Source: Streptomyces profundus | GTDB taxonomy: Bacteria > Actinomycetota > Actinomycetes > Streptomycetales > Streptomycetaceae | DNA length: 64,000 nt | Reading direction: 5' to 3' | Assembly (NCBI RefSeq): GCF_020740535.1 | Contig: NZ_CP082362.1 | Span: 868,001 to 932,000, forward strand | In this document: positions 9,963 to 19,736 of the stretch, piece after piece | Layout of the letters: every line of letters begins with the position of its first letter | Numbering within the stretch: the stretch's first letter is position 1 | Notes under the pieces: generated by a model | What the model was told of the DNA's origin: nothing | The model's input: the letters and a program-made list of their open reading frames with translations, nothing else | Database searches by the model: none | Made by a program: the position numbers and the translations under genes

Positions 9963-11768
9963 GTGGCCGGGCGCATCGAGGACTACGCACTGGTCGGCGA
10001 CATGCAGACCGCCGCGCTCATCTGTCGGGACGGGACGGCCGACTGGCTGTGTCTCCCGCGTTTCGACTCCCATGCCGTCTTTGCCGGGCTGCTCGGCACG
10101 GAGGAGCACGGGTTCTGGCGGGTGGGGCCGGCGCATGGCAGGGACATGCCGCCGCCGCCCGCCAACCGTCGCCGCTATGTCGGGGACTCCCTGATCCTTG
10201 AGTCCGAGTGGGACACCCCCAGAGGCACCGTGCGGGTGACGGACTTCATGCCGCCGCGCGGCGTGGACGCGCCGCAGCTCGTGCGGATCGTCGAGGGCGT
10301 CAGCGGACGGGTGCCGATGCGTTCGGCGCTGCGGATGCGGTTCTCGTACGGCTGGGTGGTGCCGTGGGTGCACAAGGTGGACGACCGGACGGTCGCCGTC
10401 TCGGGGCCCGACTCGGTCTGGCTGGACACCACCGCCGACACCTACGGCAAGGACCTCACCACCTACTCGGACTTCACCGTCGCCCAGGGCGACCGGGTGG
10501 CGTTCACCATCAGCTGGCAGCCCTCGCACAAGGGGCCGCCGCCGGTGGCCAACCCGGCGGAGACGCTGGCCGCCACCGAGGAGTTCTGGCGCGAGTGGGT
10601 CGCCCAGTGCACCTACCACGGGCCCTACCGGGAGGCCGTGATGCGCTCCCTGATCACCCTCAAGGCGCTGACCTACGCGCCGACCGGGGCCGTGGTGGCG
10701 GCGCCGACCACCTCGCTGCCCGAGGAGATCGGCGGCTCCCGGAACTGGGACTACCGCTTCACCTGGCTGCGGGACGCGGCCATGACGCTCTCCTCGCTGC
10801 TGCGCACCGGCTACCACGACGAGGCCAGGGCCTGGCGCGAGTGGCTGCTGCGCGCGGTCGCCGGCGACCCGGAGAACCTCCAGATCATGTACGGCATCGG
10901 CGGTGAGCGCGAGCTGGCCGAGGCCGAGCTCAGCTGGCTGCCCGGCTATGAGAACTCGCAGCCGGTCCGGGTGGGCAACGGCGCCGCCGGCCAGCTCCAG
11001 CTGGACGTCTACGGCGAGGTCACCGAGGCGCTGCACCTGGCCCATATGACGGGCCTCTCCCGCAACGACCACGCGAACCTGCTCCAGCTCAAGCTGATCC
11101 GCTATCTGGAGGACCACTGGGACGAGCCGGACGAGGGCATCTGGGAGGTGCGCGGTCCGCGCCGGCACTTCGTGCACTCCAAGGTGATGGCCTGGGTGGC
11201 GGTGGACCGCACGGTCAAGCTGATCGAGTCGGGCGAGGTCGACGGCCCGCTGGAGCGGTGGCGCGAGCTGCGGGACGAGATCCACCGCACGGTCTGCGAG
11301 CACGGCTACGACGCGGAGCGGAACACGTTCACCCAGTCGTACGGCTCCAAGGAGCTGGACGCCTCGCTGCTGCTGATCCCGCAGATGGGCTTTCTGCCGC
11401 CCGACGACAAGCGGGTGATAGGCACCATCGAGGCCATCCAGCGGGAGCTGTCCACCCTGGACGGGTTCATCCTGCGCTATCCGACGTCGGGCGACCAGGC
11501 GGGCGTGGACGGTCTGGAGGGCGACGAGGGCGCGTTCCTCGCTTGCTCGTTCTGGATGGCGGACGATCTGGCGATGATCGGCCGGGTGGACGAGGCGCGC
11601 AAGCTGTTCGAGAAGCTGCTGGCGCTCCGCAACGACCTGGGGCTGCTGGCGGAGGAGTGGGATCCGCGCCGGATGCGCCAGGTGGGGAACTTCCCGCAGG
11701 CGTTCAGCCATGTGCCGCTGATCGACACGGCGCTCAGGTTGACCGCCTCAGGCGCTTTCGGCGGCTGA
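9963..11768 (+). CDS. Glycoside hydrolase family 15 protein (trehalase/glucoamylase-like)
   Basis: The 601-residue protein has the layout of bacterial GH15 enzymes: an N-terminal beta-sandwich ([30 protein letters not shown]) and an (alpha/alpha)6 barrel from about residue 240. The GH15 signature [13 protein letters not shown] and the late catalytic-region motif [20 protein letters not shown] are both intact. Mycobacterial homologues act as trehalases, so trehalose is the most likely substrate, though glucoamylase or dextran activity is possible. No signal peptide is seen, so it is cytosolic. The GTG start has GGAG 6 bases upstream. Confidence 0.9.
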   Translation: MAGRIEDYALVGDMQTAALICRDGTADWLCLPRFDSHAVFAGLLGTEEHGFWRVGPAHGRDMPPPPANRRRYVGDSLILESEWDTPRGTVRVTDFMPPRGVDAPQLVRIVEGVSGRVPMRSALRMRFSYGWVVPWVHKVDDRTVAVSGPDSVWLDTTADTYGKDLTTYSDFTVAQGDRVAFTISWQPSHKGPPPVANPAETLAATEEFWREWVAQCTYHGPYREAVMRSLITLKALTYAPTGAVVAAPTTSLPEEIGGSRNWDYRFTWLRDAAMTLSSLLRTGYHDEARAWREWLLRAVAGDPENLQIMYGIGGERELAEAELSWLPGYENSQPVRVGNGAAGQLQLDVYGEVTEALHLAHMTGLSRNDHANLLQLKLIRYLEDHWDEPDEGIWEVRGPRRHFVHSKVMAWVAVDRTVKLIESGEVDGPLERWRELRDEIHRTVCEHGYDAERNTFTQSYGSKELDASLLLIPQMGFLPPDDKRVIGTIEAIQRELSTLDGFILRYPTSGDQAGVDGLEGDEGAFLACSFWMADDLAMIGRVDEARKLFEKLLALRNDLGLLAEEWDPRRMRQVGNFPQAFSHVPLIDTALRLTASGAFGG

Positions 11769-11825
11769 GTATCCGGGCCCGTGGCGGTTGGACTCCCTTG
11801 CGGAACAACCGTCGCGGGCCGGTTA

Positions 11826-11840
11826 ATTCGTCTCACGAAC
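11826..11840 (+). promoter_or_regulatory. TTCGT-n-CACGAA palindrome in the marR promoter
   Basis: ATTCGTCTCACGAAC differs at only two central bases from the site at 12394-12408. It lies 30-44 bases before the marR GTG, where a -35 element would fall if TAGCCT (11858-11863) is the -10. This position suits an autoregulatory operator. Confidence 0.55.
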
Positions 11841-11857
11841 ATACGTCGTTCCGGTGT

Positions 11858-11863
11858 TAGCCT
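11858..11863 (+). promoter_or_regulatory. Inferred -10 of a leaderless marR promoter
   Basis: TAGCCT ends 6 bases before the GTG start codon, so transcription would begin at or next to the start codon. No ribosome-binding site precedes the GTG, which agrees with a leaderless mRNA. There is no clear TTGAC-type -35. Confidence 0.4.
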
Positions 11864-11869
11864 GACCGG

Positions 11870-12352
11870 GTGGAAAAGCGCGAAGAGGGCCAACTGGGGC
11901 TGGTGCCCGCCCTGGTCCGCTCCACGTTCTTGGTCAACACGGCGTATGCGGAGTCCAGTCGGGAGTTCGGCCTCACCCCGCAGCAGGGGCAGCTCCTGTG
12001 CGTGCTGATGGCGCGGCCCTACGGCATGAGGGAGTTGGGCAGCGCGTTGGGGCTCGCCAAGTCCAGCCTCACCGGCCTTGTCGACCGCACCGAGCGCAAC
12101 GGGCTGGTGCGGCGTCAGCCGGATCCGCGTGACTCCCGCGCGGTGCGGGTCGCGCTCACCGCCAGGGGCAGCGACCTGGTCGAGCGGTTCTACGCCGAGA
12201 CCTGCCGGCGGGTCGAACGACTGTCGTCCGGGCTGAGCCCCGCCGAGCGCGGCGTGCTCGCCGGGCTGCTCGGCCGGATCGTGCTGGACAACAAGGCCCC
12301 CGTGGTCTTCCTCGAACTGGACGAGGACCGTTCCACCACCCCCGCTCCCTGA
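11870..12352 (+). CDS. MarR-family transcriptional regulator
   Basis: The protein has 160 residues and the MarR winged-helix fold. Its recognition region reads LTPQQGQLLCVLMARPYGMRELGSALGLAKSSLTGLVDRTE, the wing is RRQPDPRDSRAVRVALT, and dimerisation helices lie at both ends. MarR proteins bind short palindromes as dimers and are released by small ligands. A matching palindrome lies in its own promoter and two more follow the gene, so autoregulation and control of the next gene are likely. No adjacent efflux pump or enzyme is an obvious target. Confidence 0.93.
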   Translation: MEKREEGQLGLVPALVRSTFLVNTAYAESSREFGLTPQQGQLLCVLMARPYGMRELGSALGLAKSSLTGLVDRTERNGLVRRQPDPRDSRAVRVALTARGSDLVERFYAETCRRVERLSSGLSPAERGVLAGLLGRIVLDNKAPVVFLELDEDRSTTPAP

Positions 12353-12371
12353 GACGCGGCCACCATCTACA

Positions 12372-12408
12372 GTTCGTGACACGAACCATAGCCATTCGTG
12401 ACACGAAC
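12372..12408 (+). promoter_or_regulatory. Pair of TTCGTG-A-CACGAA palindromes, 22 bp apart
   Basis: GTTCGTGACACGAAC (12372-12386) and ATTCGTGACACGAAC (12394-12408) have perfect inverted arms around one central A. Their centres, 12379 and 12401, are 22 bases apart, about two helical turns, so two dimers could bind the same face of DNA. They lie between the marR stop and the lacI-type gene. Confidence 0.6.
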
Positions 12409-12471
12409 TTCCATGCGAGCCTTGCCTGTCGGGGCGGGGAGACGCCGACAAAGCGCGCTTTTCCGGACGAG

Positions 12472-12485
12472 TGAGAGCGCTCTCA
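12472..12485 (+). promoter_or_regulatory. LacI-family operator palindrome
   Basis: TGAGAGCGCTCTCA is a perfect 14-base palindrome with the central CG step typical of LacI/GalR operators and close in form to the CebR-type TGGGAGCGCTCCCA. It lies 71 bases before the LacI-type start codon and is the natural autoregulatory site. Confidence 0.65.
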
Positions 12486-12555
12486 TGTCACGACCCTGCC
12501 CACTGTCGTCGCTTGCCTGTACGGTCGGGGTGTCACGAACAAGAGGGATGTGAAG

Positions 12556-13575
12556 GTGTCCGCTGCCCACCCCACGTTGGAGGCCGTGGCGGCCCACGCC
12601 GGAGTCTCCCGCGCGACCGTCTCACGGGTCGTCAACGAAACCCCCGGCGTCCGCCCGGAGTTGCGTGAGCGCGTCAAACGCTCGGTGGCCGAGCTCGGCT
12701 ATGTGCCCAACAGCGCGGCCCGCAGCCTGGTCACCCGTCGGACCGGCGCGGTCGCCGTGGTGATCGCCGAGCCGGAGACGCGGGTCTTCGCCGACCCGTT
12801 CTTCGCCCGCCAACTACGCGGGATCAGCCGGGAGTTGTCGGCGAACAACCTGCAACTGCTGCTGATGCTGCTGGAGCAGGACGCGGACTACGAGCGGGTG
12901 GCCCGCTATCTGGCCGGCGGCCATGTGGACGGCACGCTGATGTTCTCGCTGCACACGGACGATCCGTTGCGCGGCATCGCCTCCGCCTCCGGGCTGCCCA
13001 CCGTCTTCGGCGGTCGCCCCTGGTGGCCGGGCTGGGAGGACGACGACTCCGTGCTCTATGTCGACACGGACAACCGGGACGGCGCCCGGCAGGCGGTGCG
13101 GCATCTGCTCTCGCTGGGCCGCCGGCGGATCGCGGTGATCAGCGGTCCGCTCGACCAGACCTCGGCGGTGGACCGACTGGCCGGCTACTGCGACGCGCTG
13201 GGCGTGGAGCGGCCGGCGCCCGAGCTGCTGGCCCACGGGGACTTCACGGTCGAGGGCGGCATGGCGGCGATGGCCGAGCTGATCCGCCGCTCCCCCGCCC
13301 CGGACGCCGTCTTCGCGGGCAACGACCTGATGGCCACGGGGGCGCTACGCGCGCTGCGCGCCGAGGGGCTGCGGGTCCCCGAGGACGTGGCGGTGGTGGG
13401 CTATGACGATCTGGAGCCGGCCACCTGGTCGGACCCGCCGCTGACCACGGTCCGCCAGGATGTCGCCCGGATGGGCGAGATCATGGCCGCGGTCCTCCTG
13501 GAGCGCCTCAACTCCCCCGCCGTGCCCGAGCCGGTGATCATGCCGGTGCATCTGGTGGTGCGCGCCTCCGCGTAG
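12556..13575 (+). CDS. LacI-family transcriptional regulator
   Basis: The protein has 339 residues. The LacI helix-turn-helix is at the N-terminus (LEAVAAHAGVSRATVSRVVNE, residues 6-26), with the hinge helix near 45-57 and a periplasmic-binding-type sugar sensor after it (VVIAEPETRVFADPFFARQLRGI; AVFAGNDLMATGALRALRAEG; VAVVGYDDLEPATWSDPPLTTVRQD). The GTG was chosen over one two codons earlier because GAGGG lies 8 bases upstream. The effector is probably a sugar. The only carbohydrate enzyme nearby is the GH15 protein upstream of marR. Confidence 0.93.
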   Translation: MSAAHPTLEAVAAHAGVSRATVSRVVNETPGVRPELRERVKRSVAELGYVPNSAARSLVTRRTGAVAVVIAEPETRVFADPFFARQLRGISRELSANNLQLLLMLLEQDADYERVARYLAGGHVDGTLMFSLHTDDPLRGIASASGLPTVFGGRPWWPGWEDDDSVLYVDTDNRDGARQAVRHLLSLGRRRIAVISGPLDQTSAVDRLAGYCDALGVERPAPELLAHGDFTVEGGMAAMAELIRRSPAPDAVFAGNDLMATGALRALRAEGLRVPEDVAVVGYDDLEPATWSDPPLTTVRQDVARMGEIMAAVLLERLNSPAVPEPVIMPVHLVVRASA

Positions 13576-14323
13576 CCCGTGCCCGGGCGCGGCCGGCCGC
13601 GGCAGTCCCAACGCCGCGTGTGGCGGGTTCCCCGCCGTCCCACCCTGGTGGCCCCGGAGATCCGGGGCGACGTGTTCGTGTCACGCGGCGCCGTGACCCT
13701 GGCCCGGCCGGTGCCGAGTCGCGACCGATGTCGAGCACCGCGTGTTCGAGGACGGCCAGGGACAGGGCCACTGGCTCCGTTCCGCCGCCGGCCGGCGGCG
13801 GCGCTGGTGGGCCCGGCGCCCGAGGGCAGCTCGCCGTGCGTGCTGACCGTGAGCATCCGGCGGAGGCACTCGTCCAACTCCTCGCGCCCGAGGTGCCCTT
13901 CGGGCCCACGGTCACCTCCGCACCCGGTACCGCCTGGCCGGCGGTCGCCCACCACGGGCCGGGCCCGGCCGTCAGACGGCGACAGCCGCTCCCCACGCCA
14001 TGCCCGCAGCCGCCCGGCCACCGGCGGCCACGCCCCACCACCAACAGCCGTCGCCCACGGCCACCGGCGGTCGCACCCCACCCCCAACGAGCACCGGCCA
14101 GACCGAGCGGCCAACGCCCAACCGCCAAGGGACAACGGCCAGCCCCTGCGGCCAACGGCCGACGACCGGTGGCCAGCTCCAACGACCAACGACCAACCGT
14201 CACCGGCCAGCCGTCGGTGGTCAGACGCAGGGGCGAACCGGCCCGCCCGGTGGGCAGGCGTTCGTGGTCGTGCCCAACCGCCCGACGCCCGGCGGCCGGT
14301 GGTTCAGGCAAAGTGCCCAGCGT
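13576..14323. other. 748-base region without an intact gene
   Basis: The long frames here on both strands lack consistent third-position GC bias and look spurious. Three contents were seen: a half-palindrome GTTCGTGTCACG at 13674-13685; a possible frameshifted gene remnant on the minus strand at about 13700-13945; and a low-complexity stretch at 14030-14210 built from degenerate CGGCCAACG/CCAACGAC units. Confidence 0.6.
13700..13945 (-). pseudogene. Possible decayed gene of unknown function
   Basis: On the minus strand, three short segments in successive frames have strong codon bias and protein-like sequence: AGQAVPGAEVTVGPKGTSGA, then REELDECLRRMLTVSTHGEL, then EPVALSLAVLEHAVLDIGRD. Outside its own segment each frame loses the bias. 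The pattern fits a gene broken by two or more frameshifts, or sequencing indels. I do not recognise the family. Confidence 0.3.
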
Positions 14324-15451
14324 TCAGCGGGCGGACGTCAGTTCGTCGTAGACGCTGAGGACCTGGGCGACGGTGGTGTCCTCGGTGGGCCAGGTGCGGG
14401 CGCGGGCCGGGCCGGCCTCGGCCAACGTGGCGCGCCGGGCCGGGTCGTCCAGCAGCGCGTTCACCGCCGAGCCGAGCGCGGCCGGCTTGCCGTAGGGGAC
14501 CAACGCCGCGGCGCCGCCCACCACTTCGGGCACGCCGCCCACCGCGGTCGCGACCAGCGGAACGCCGCGCCGCAGCGCGTCGTCCACCAGCGGCGCCCGG
14601 CCGGCCCACCGCGCCGCCAGGACGGCCAGGTCGGCGACGGGCAGCAGCTCGGTGGCTTCCTCGCCCGGCGCGAGCAGCCACACGGGCAGCCGCTGCCTGG
14701 CGATGCGGCGGCGGATCACGGCCCGCTCGGGGCCCTCCCCCGCGATGACGAGCAGGGGTTGCGGACGCCGGTCGAGCCAGTAGCGGGAGGCGCTGAGCAG
14801 CAGGTCGAGGCCCGGATCCCGGCCGAAACCGGCCGAGGCGACCAGCAACGGCCGGTCAAGCGCGCCCAGGTCGGCGCGGAGCTTCTCGCGGTGCGGCTCG
14901 GCGAGGCGTTCCCCGCCGGCGGGACGCCGGGGCGCGGAGAGCGCGACGGGCGCCAGGCGCGCGTCACGCGCGCCCCGTTGACGCGCCCGATCCACCAGGT
15001 CGGAGGTGGCGCCGAGCACCACGGTGGCCGCGCCGACCACCAACCGCTCGGTCAGTTTGCGCAGTTGGGCGCCGGGCCCGTGGGTGGCCGAGCGGGCGTG
15101 CCAGGTGACCACCAGGGGAACGCGCCGGCCGCGGAGCGCCAGTGCCGCCAGCAGGCCGGCGCGTATGCCGTGGGCGTGCACCAGATCGGCGTCGGCGCAG
15201 GCCAGCCGCAACACGCGGGCCGCGGCGACGGCGGAGTGGGTCGGTACGGGCACGAAGCGGGCGCCGGCTGCGACGAAGCCGTACCGCCCCTCGGCGGAGC
15301 CGGCCGCGCAGGCGGTGACCCGCAGCCCGCGCGCGGCCAGGCCGGCGGAGAGGGAACGCACATGGCTGCCGGTCCCCACGCTGCCGCTGCCCAGGAGTTG
15401 CACCACGTGCAAGGGCGCGCCTCGGCGCGGCGGTGGGGGGGTGCTGCTCAC
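14324..15451 (-). CDS. GT4-type glycosyltransferase
   Basis: The protein has 375 residues and the GT-B fold of glycosyltransferase family 4. The N-terminal acceptor domain begins HVVQLLGSGSVGTGSHVRSL. The donor domain contains LLVASAGFGRDPGLDLLLSA, PLLVIAGEGPERAVI and a late region LVDDALRRGVPLVATAVGGVPEVV, where the usual E-x7-E motif is weak. It probably transfers an activated sugar to a lipid or small molecule at the membrane; donor and acceptor cannot be read. The GTG start follows GAGAGG by 6 bases. recN lies upstream in the same direction, 204 bases away. Confidence 0.85.
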   Translation of the reverse strand: MSSTPPPPRRGAPLHVVQLLGSGSVGTGSHVRSLSAGLAARGLRVTACAAGSAEGRYGFVAAGARFVPVPTHSAVAAARVLRLACADADLVHAHGIRAGLLAALALRGRRVPLVVTWHARSATHGPGAQLRKLTERLVVGAATVVLGATSDLVDRARQRGARDARLAPVALSAPRRPAGGERLAEPHREKLRADLGALDRPLLVASAGFGRDPGLDLLLSASRYWLDRRPQPLLVIAGEGPERAVIRRRIARQRLPVWLLAPGEEATELLPVADLAVLAARWAGRAPLVDDALRRGVPLVATAVGGVPEVVGGAAALVPYGKPAALGSAVNALLDDPARRATLAEAGPARARTWPTEDTTVAQVLSVYDELTSAR

Positions 15452-15655
15452 GGCAACCTCTCGTTCGCTGGTCTGCGGTGGCGATGCCTCTCGGCATCGT
15501 CGCTGCCGCCGGGCCGTGCCGCCGCTCCCCCAGCGTACGTCGTCGCGCACAGCGACCTCCCGCTGGCGGGGAGTGGCAACGGACACCAGGATGCCAGCCA
15601 TCACCCGGATCGCGGTAGCGTCCGCCACCCGCACGGGCTAGGGCGGGGCCGGCGG

Positions 15656-17446
15656 TCAGCGCCCCCGCTCGCGCAGTTGCGCCGCGGCGGTCGCCAACAG
15701 CTCCTCGGCGTGCGCGCGGGCCAGTTCGGAGTCCTCCTGACCGGCGAGCATCCGGGAGAGTTCCCGCACGCGTCCCTCACCGTGCACCGAGCGGACCCCG
15801 GAGCTGGTCACCGTGCCGTCGTGGGTCTTCTCCACCACGAGGTGCCGGTCGGCGAAGGCGGCGACCTGCGGCAGGTGGGTGACCACCACCACCTGGGCCG
15901 CGTCGGCGAGTCGGGCCAGCCGGCGGCCGACCTCGACGGCCGCCTTGCCGCCGACGCCGGCGTCGACCTCGTCGAAGAGGTACGTGGGGACGGGGGCGAC
16001 ATCGGCGAAGACCACCTCGACGGCGAGCATCACCCGGGAGAGTTCGCCGCCGGAGGCGCCCTTCGCGATGGGCCTCGGCTGGGCGCCGGGGTGCGGGGCC
16101 AGCAGCAGCTCGACCTCGTCGGCGCCGTGCGGGCCGAAGTGGACCGGACGGCCGTGGAGTTCGATGACGTCGTCGGCCGTCTCGGGGCCGCCGGCCGCCT
16201 CGGTCTGGCGGAGGGCGACCTGGACGCGGGCGTGCGGCATGGCGAGTTGGGCGAGCTCCTCGGTCACCGCGTCGGCGAACCGCTTGGCGGCCTGGGCCCT
16301 GGCCTCGCTCAGGGCCAGGGCGAGCTCGGTCAACCGGTGGCGCAGGTTGTCGCGTTCGGCGGTCAGCTCGCCGATGCGGTCGTCGTCGCCCTCCAGCTCG
16401 GCGACCCTGGCGGCGCTCGTCTCCGCCCAGCTCAGCACCGCGCCGGCGCCGTCGGCGGAGCCGTCGCCGTACTTGCGGATCAGGTGGCCCAGCGTGGCGC
16501 GGCGCTCCTCGACGGCGGCCAACCGGCGGGGGTCGGCCTCCAGGCCGTCGCCGTAGCCGGCGAGTTCGCCGGCCGCGTCGGAGAGCAGGATGCCGACCTC
16601 GCCGAGCCGGTCGGCCAGTTCGGCGAGGGAGCGGTCGTGGGCTCGGACCGCCTCCAGCGCCCGGTGCGCACCACCCACGAGGGTGACGGCGTCCAGGCTC
16701 TCGGGGTCGGCCGGATCGCCGGCCAGCGCGCCATGGGCCTGGGCGGCGGCGCCGGCCAGGGCCTCGACATGGCCGAGCCGCTCGGCCTCGGCCGCCAGTT
16801 CGGCGTCCTCGCCCTGACGCGGCTCGGCGGCGCTGATCTCGTCGAGGCCGTAGCGCAGCAGGTCGGCCTCCTGGGCGCGCTCCCTGGCGCGGGTGGTGAG
16901 CTCGGCCAGTTCGCCGGCGACGGAGCGCAGCCGTTGGTAGGTCTGCTGGTAGTCGACGAGCGGCTCGGCGACGGGCTCCCCCGCGTAGCGGTCCAGGGCC
17001 TCCCGCTGCCGGGCCGGCCGCAGCAGCCCCTGCTGGTCGGTCTGGCCGTGCACGGCGACGAGGTCCTCGCCGAGTTCGGCGAGCAGTCCCGCCGGGACGG
17101 TCCGGCCGCCGACATGCGCGCGGGAGCGGCCCTCGGCGGAGATGGTGCGGCTGATCAACAGCGCCCCTTCGTCGAGCTCGGCGCCCGCCTCCTCGGCCCG
17201 GCGGGCCGCTGGCCCACCCGCGGGGACGTGGAGCCGGCCCTCCACCACGGCGGACGAGGCGCCGATCCGCACATAGGCGGCGTCGGCCCGGCCGCCGAGC
17301 AGCAGACCGAGACTCGTCACCACCATGGTCTTGCCCGCTCCGGTCTCACCCGTGACCGCGGTGAATCCGGAGGACAGCTCGACCACGGCGTCGTCGATCA
17401 CGCCAAGACCCTTGATCCGCATTTCCTCCAACACGGATACGACCAT
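15656..17446 (-). CDS. recN: DNA repair protein RecN
   Basis: RecN is an SMC-like ATPase that acts early at double-strand breaks. The 596-residue protein has Walker A GETGAGKT at residues 33-40, a long central coiled-coil region, the signature KGASGGELSRVMLA and Walker B YLFDEVDAGVGGKAAVEVGRRL. The C-terminal VVVVTHLPQVAAFADRH is also diagnostic. The start may be the ATG used here or the GTG four codons later, since homologues begin LEEMRI. It lies 41 bases after the NAD kinase gene in the tlyA-nadK-recN order conserved in actinobacteria. Confidence 0.95.
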   Translation of the reverse strand: MVVSVLEEMRIKGLGVIDDAVVELSSGFTAVTGETGAGKTMVVTSLGLLLGGRADAAYVRIGASSAVVEGRLHVPAGGPAARRAEEAGAELDEGALLISRTISAEGRSRAHVGGRTVPAGLLAELGEDLVAVHGQTDQQGLLRPARQREALDRYAGEPVAEPLVDYQQTYQRLRSVAGELAELTTRARERAQEADLLRYGLDEISAAEPRQGEDAELAAEAERLGHVEALAGAAAQAHGALAGDPADPESLDAVTLVGGAHRALEAVRAHDRSLAELADRLGEVGILLSDAAGELAGYGDGLEADPRRLAAVEERRATLGHLIRKYGDGSADGAGAVLSWAETSAARVAELEGDDDRIGELTAERDNLRHRLTELALALSEARAQAAKRFADAVTEELAQLAMPHARVQVALRQTEAAGGPETADDVIELHGRPVHFGPHGADEVELLLAPHPGAQPRPIAKGASGGELSRVMLAVEVVFADVAPVPTYLFDEVDAGVGGKAAVEVGRRLARLADAAQVVVVTHLPQVAAFADRHLVVEKTHDGTVTSSGVRSVHGEGRVRELSRMLAGQEDSELARAHAEELLATAAAQLRERGR

Positions 17447-17487
17447 ACGAGGTTAACCGGGCCCCTGGCGACGACGGGGTCCGAACA

Positions 17488-18398
17488 TCAGTGCGGAGCG
17501 CCGCGCCAGCCGGCGACCGGCAGGGCGAACTTGGCGACCAACCGGTCGGTGAACGGAGCCTTGTGCAGGCGCGCGAGACGCACCGGGACCGCACCTCGCC
17601 GCACCTCGATCCTGGTGCCGGCCGGCAGGTCGAAGCTGCGGCGCCCGTCACACCACAGCACCCCGGGGAAGGTGTGCGCCCCCACCTCCACGGCCAGCAC
17701 CGAGTCGGGCGCGGTGACCAGCGGCTTGGCGAACAGCGTGTGCGCCGAGATCGGCACCATCAGCAGCGCCTCCACCTCCGGCCACACCACGGGACCGCCG
17801 GCGGAGAAGGCGTAGGCGGTCGAGCCGGTCGGGGTCGCGCACACCACGCCGTCCCCGCCGAAGCCGGACACCGGACGGCCGTCGACCTCGATCACCATCT
17901 CAAGCAGCCGCTCCCTGGCCGCCTTCTCCACGGCGGCCTCGTTGAGCGCCCAGTCCGCGTGCAGCAGATCGCCGTCGGCGTAGACGGAGACGTCCAGCGT
18001 CATCCGCTCCTCCACCTCGTAGGCGCGCGCCACCACCCGGTCCACCAGGTGTTCCAGATCGTCCCGCTCGGCCTCGGCGAGGAAGCCGATGCGGCCCAGG
18101 TTCACCCCCAGCATCGGCACCCCGGACGCCCGTGCGAACTCGGCGCCGCGCAGCAGCGTGCCGTCCCCGCCGAGGACCACCAGCAGCTCGCAGCCGTCCA
18201 GCACCCGACCCTCGCGGTCGGCCCTGGCGATCCGCTCGACCTCGACCGGCAGCGCCAGGTCGTCGGCCTCGTCGGCCAGCACCCGGACCCCGATGTGGTG
18301 GGAGAGCAGCCCGGCGACGACGCGTTCGGCGCTGCGGACGGCGGCTGGCCGCCCGGTGTGGGCGAGCAGGAACACGGTGCGTGGCTCTGGGGTACTGG

Positions 18399-18402
<4 letters not shown>
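17488..18402 (-). CDS. nadK: NAD kinase
   Basis: NAD kinase phosphorylates NAD to NADP using ATP or polyphosphate. The 304-residue protein has the GGDGTLL motif (LLVVLGGDGTLLRGAEFAR) and the second signature GDGVVCATPTGSTAYAFSAGGPVV. It is cytosolic. The GTG start overlaps the tlyA stop by 4 bases (GTGA) and AAGG lies 7 bases upstream; the frame extends upstream but only as a shadow of tlyA. Confidence 0.95.
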
Positions 18403-19220
<818 letters not shown>

Positions 19221-19228
19221 GGGGGCGT

Positions 19229-19576
19229 TCAGCTCCTGGAGGGGTGGGGGGCTCGCGGCACGGGCGGCCCGGTGGGCTGGTCGAGCGCGGCCAACGTCTG
19301 CCGCAGCCCTTCGTGCACATCCTCGTACACCTCCGGATGCCCGCCGACACCGAGTCGGTCCACATCGGCCAGCCGCGCCAGCACGGCGTCCACCGGGCCG
19401 TGCCCGGTGGCGCGCACCGGCACGCCCAGTGGCGCCGGCCCCTCCTCGGCGGCGGCGTCCGCCGGCTCGGCCTCGCGAGGCGGCGCGGGGCGGGCGGCGG
19501 GGACGGCGGCGTCGGTCGCCGGTGCGGGCTCGACGGGCTCGTGCTCTGCGGACTCTGCGGGCTGCGCGGGGTGCAT
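19229..19576 (-). CDS. Conserved hypothetical protein
   Basis: The protein has 115 residues. The first 50 are low-complexity Ala/Pro/Glu. An ordered segment follows at about residues 55-95: VDAVLARLADVDRLGVGGHPEVYEDVHEGLRQTLAALD, two amphipathic helices. The same small gene is usually found between the HAD phosphatase and tlyA in Streptomyces. No function is known to me. It is 9 bases from tlyA and probably in its operon. Confidence 0.65.
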   Translation of the reverse strand: MHPAQPAESAEHEPVEPAPATDAAVPAARPAPPREAEPADAAAEEGPAPLGVPVRATGHGPVDAVLARLADVDRLGVGGHPEVYEDVHEGLRQTLAALDQPTGPPVPRAPHPSRS

Positions 19577-19736
19577 GGCACCGACGCTACCGGGTGCCCG
19601 TCCCAGCCACCGGACACACCCGCCGCGCGCCGCCGAGCGGCCCGGCGGCCGGCGCCAACGCGCCGCGCCCCGGGCCGTGTTGGATCACGATGAGCGTCAG
19701 AGAGCTGCCATGGGATTCGGCTGGCTTCCTCGCGCC

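Noticed and set aside
13538..14311. 257-codon minus-strand frame in the gap after the LacI gene
   Set aside because: Codon bias is present only in short segments and shifts frame, so it is treated as a possible remnant and not an intact gene.
14000..17815. Very long plus-strand frame antisense to glycosyltransferase, recN and nadK
   Set aside because: High GC leaves antisense frames open. The real genes on the minus strand have complete domains and family starts.
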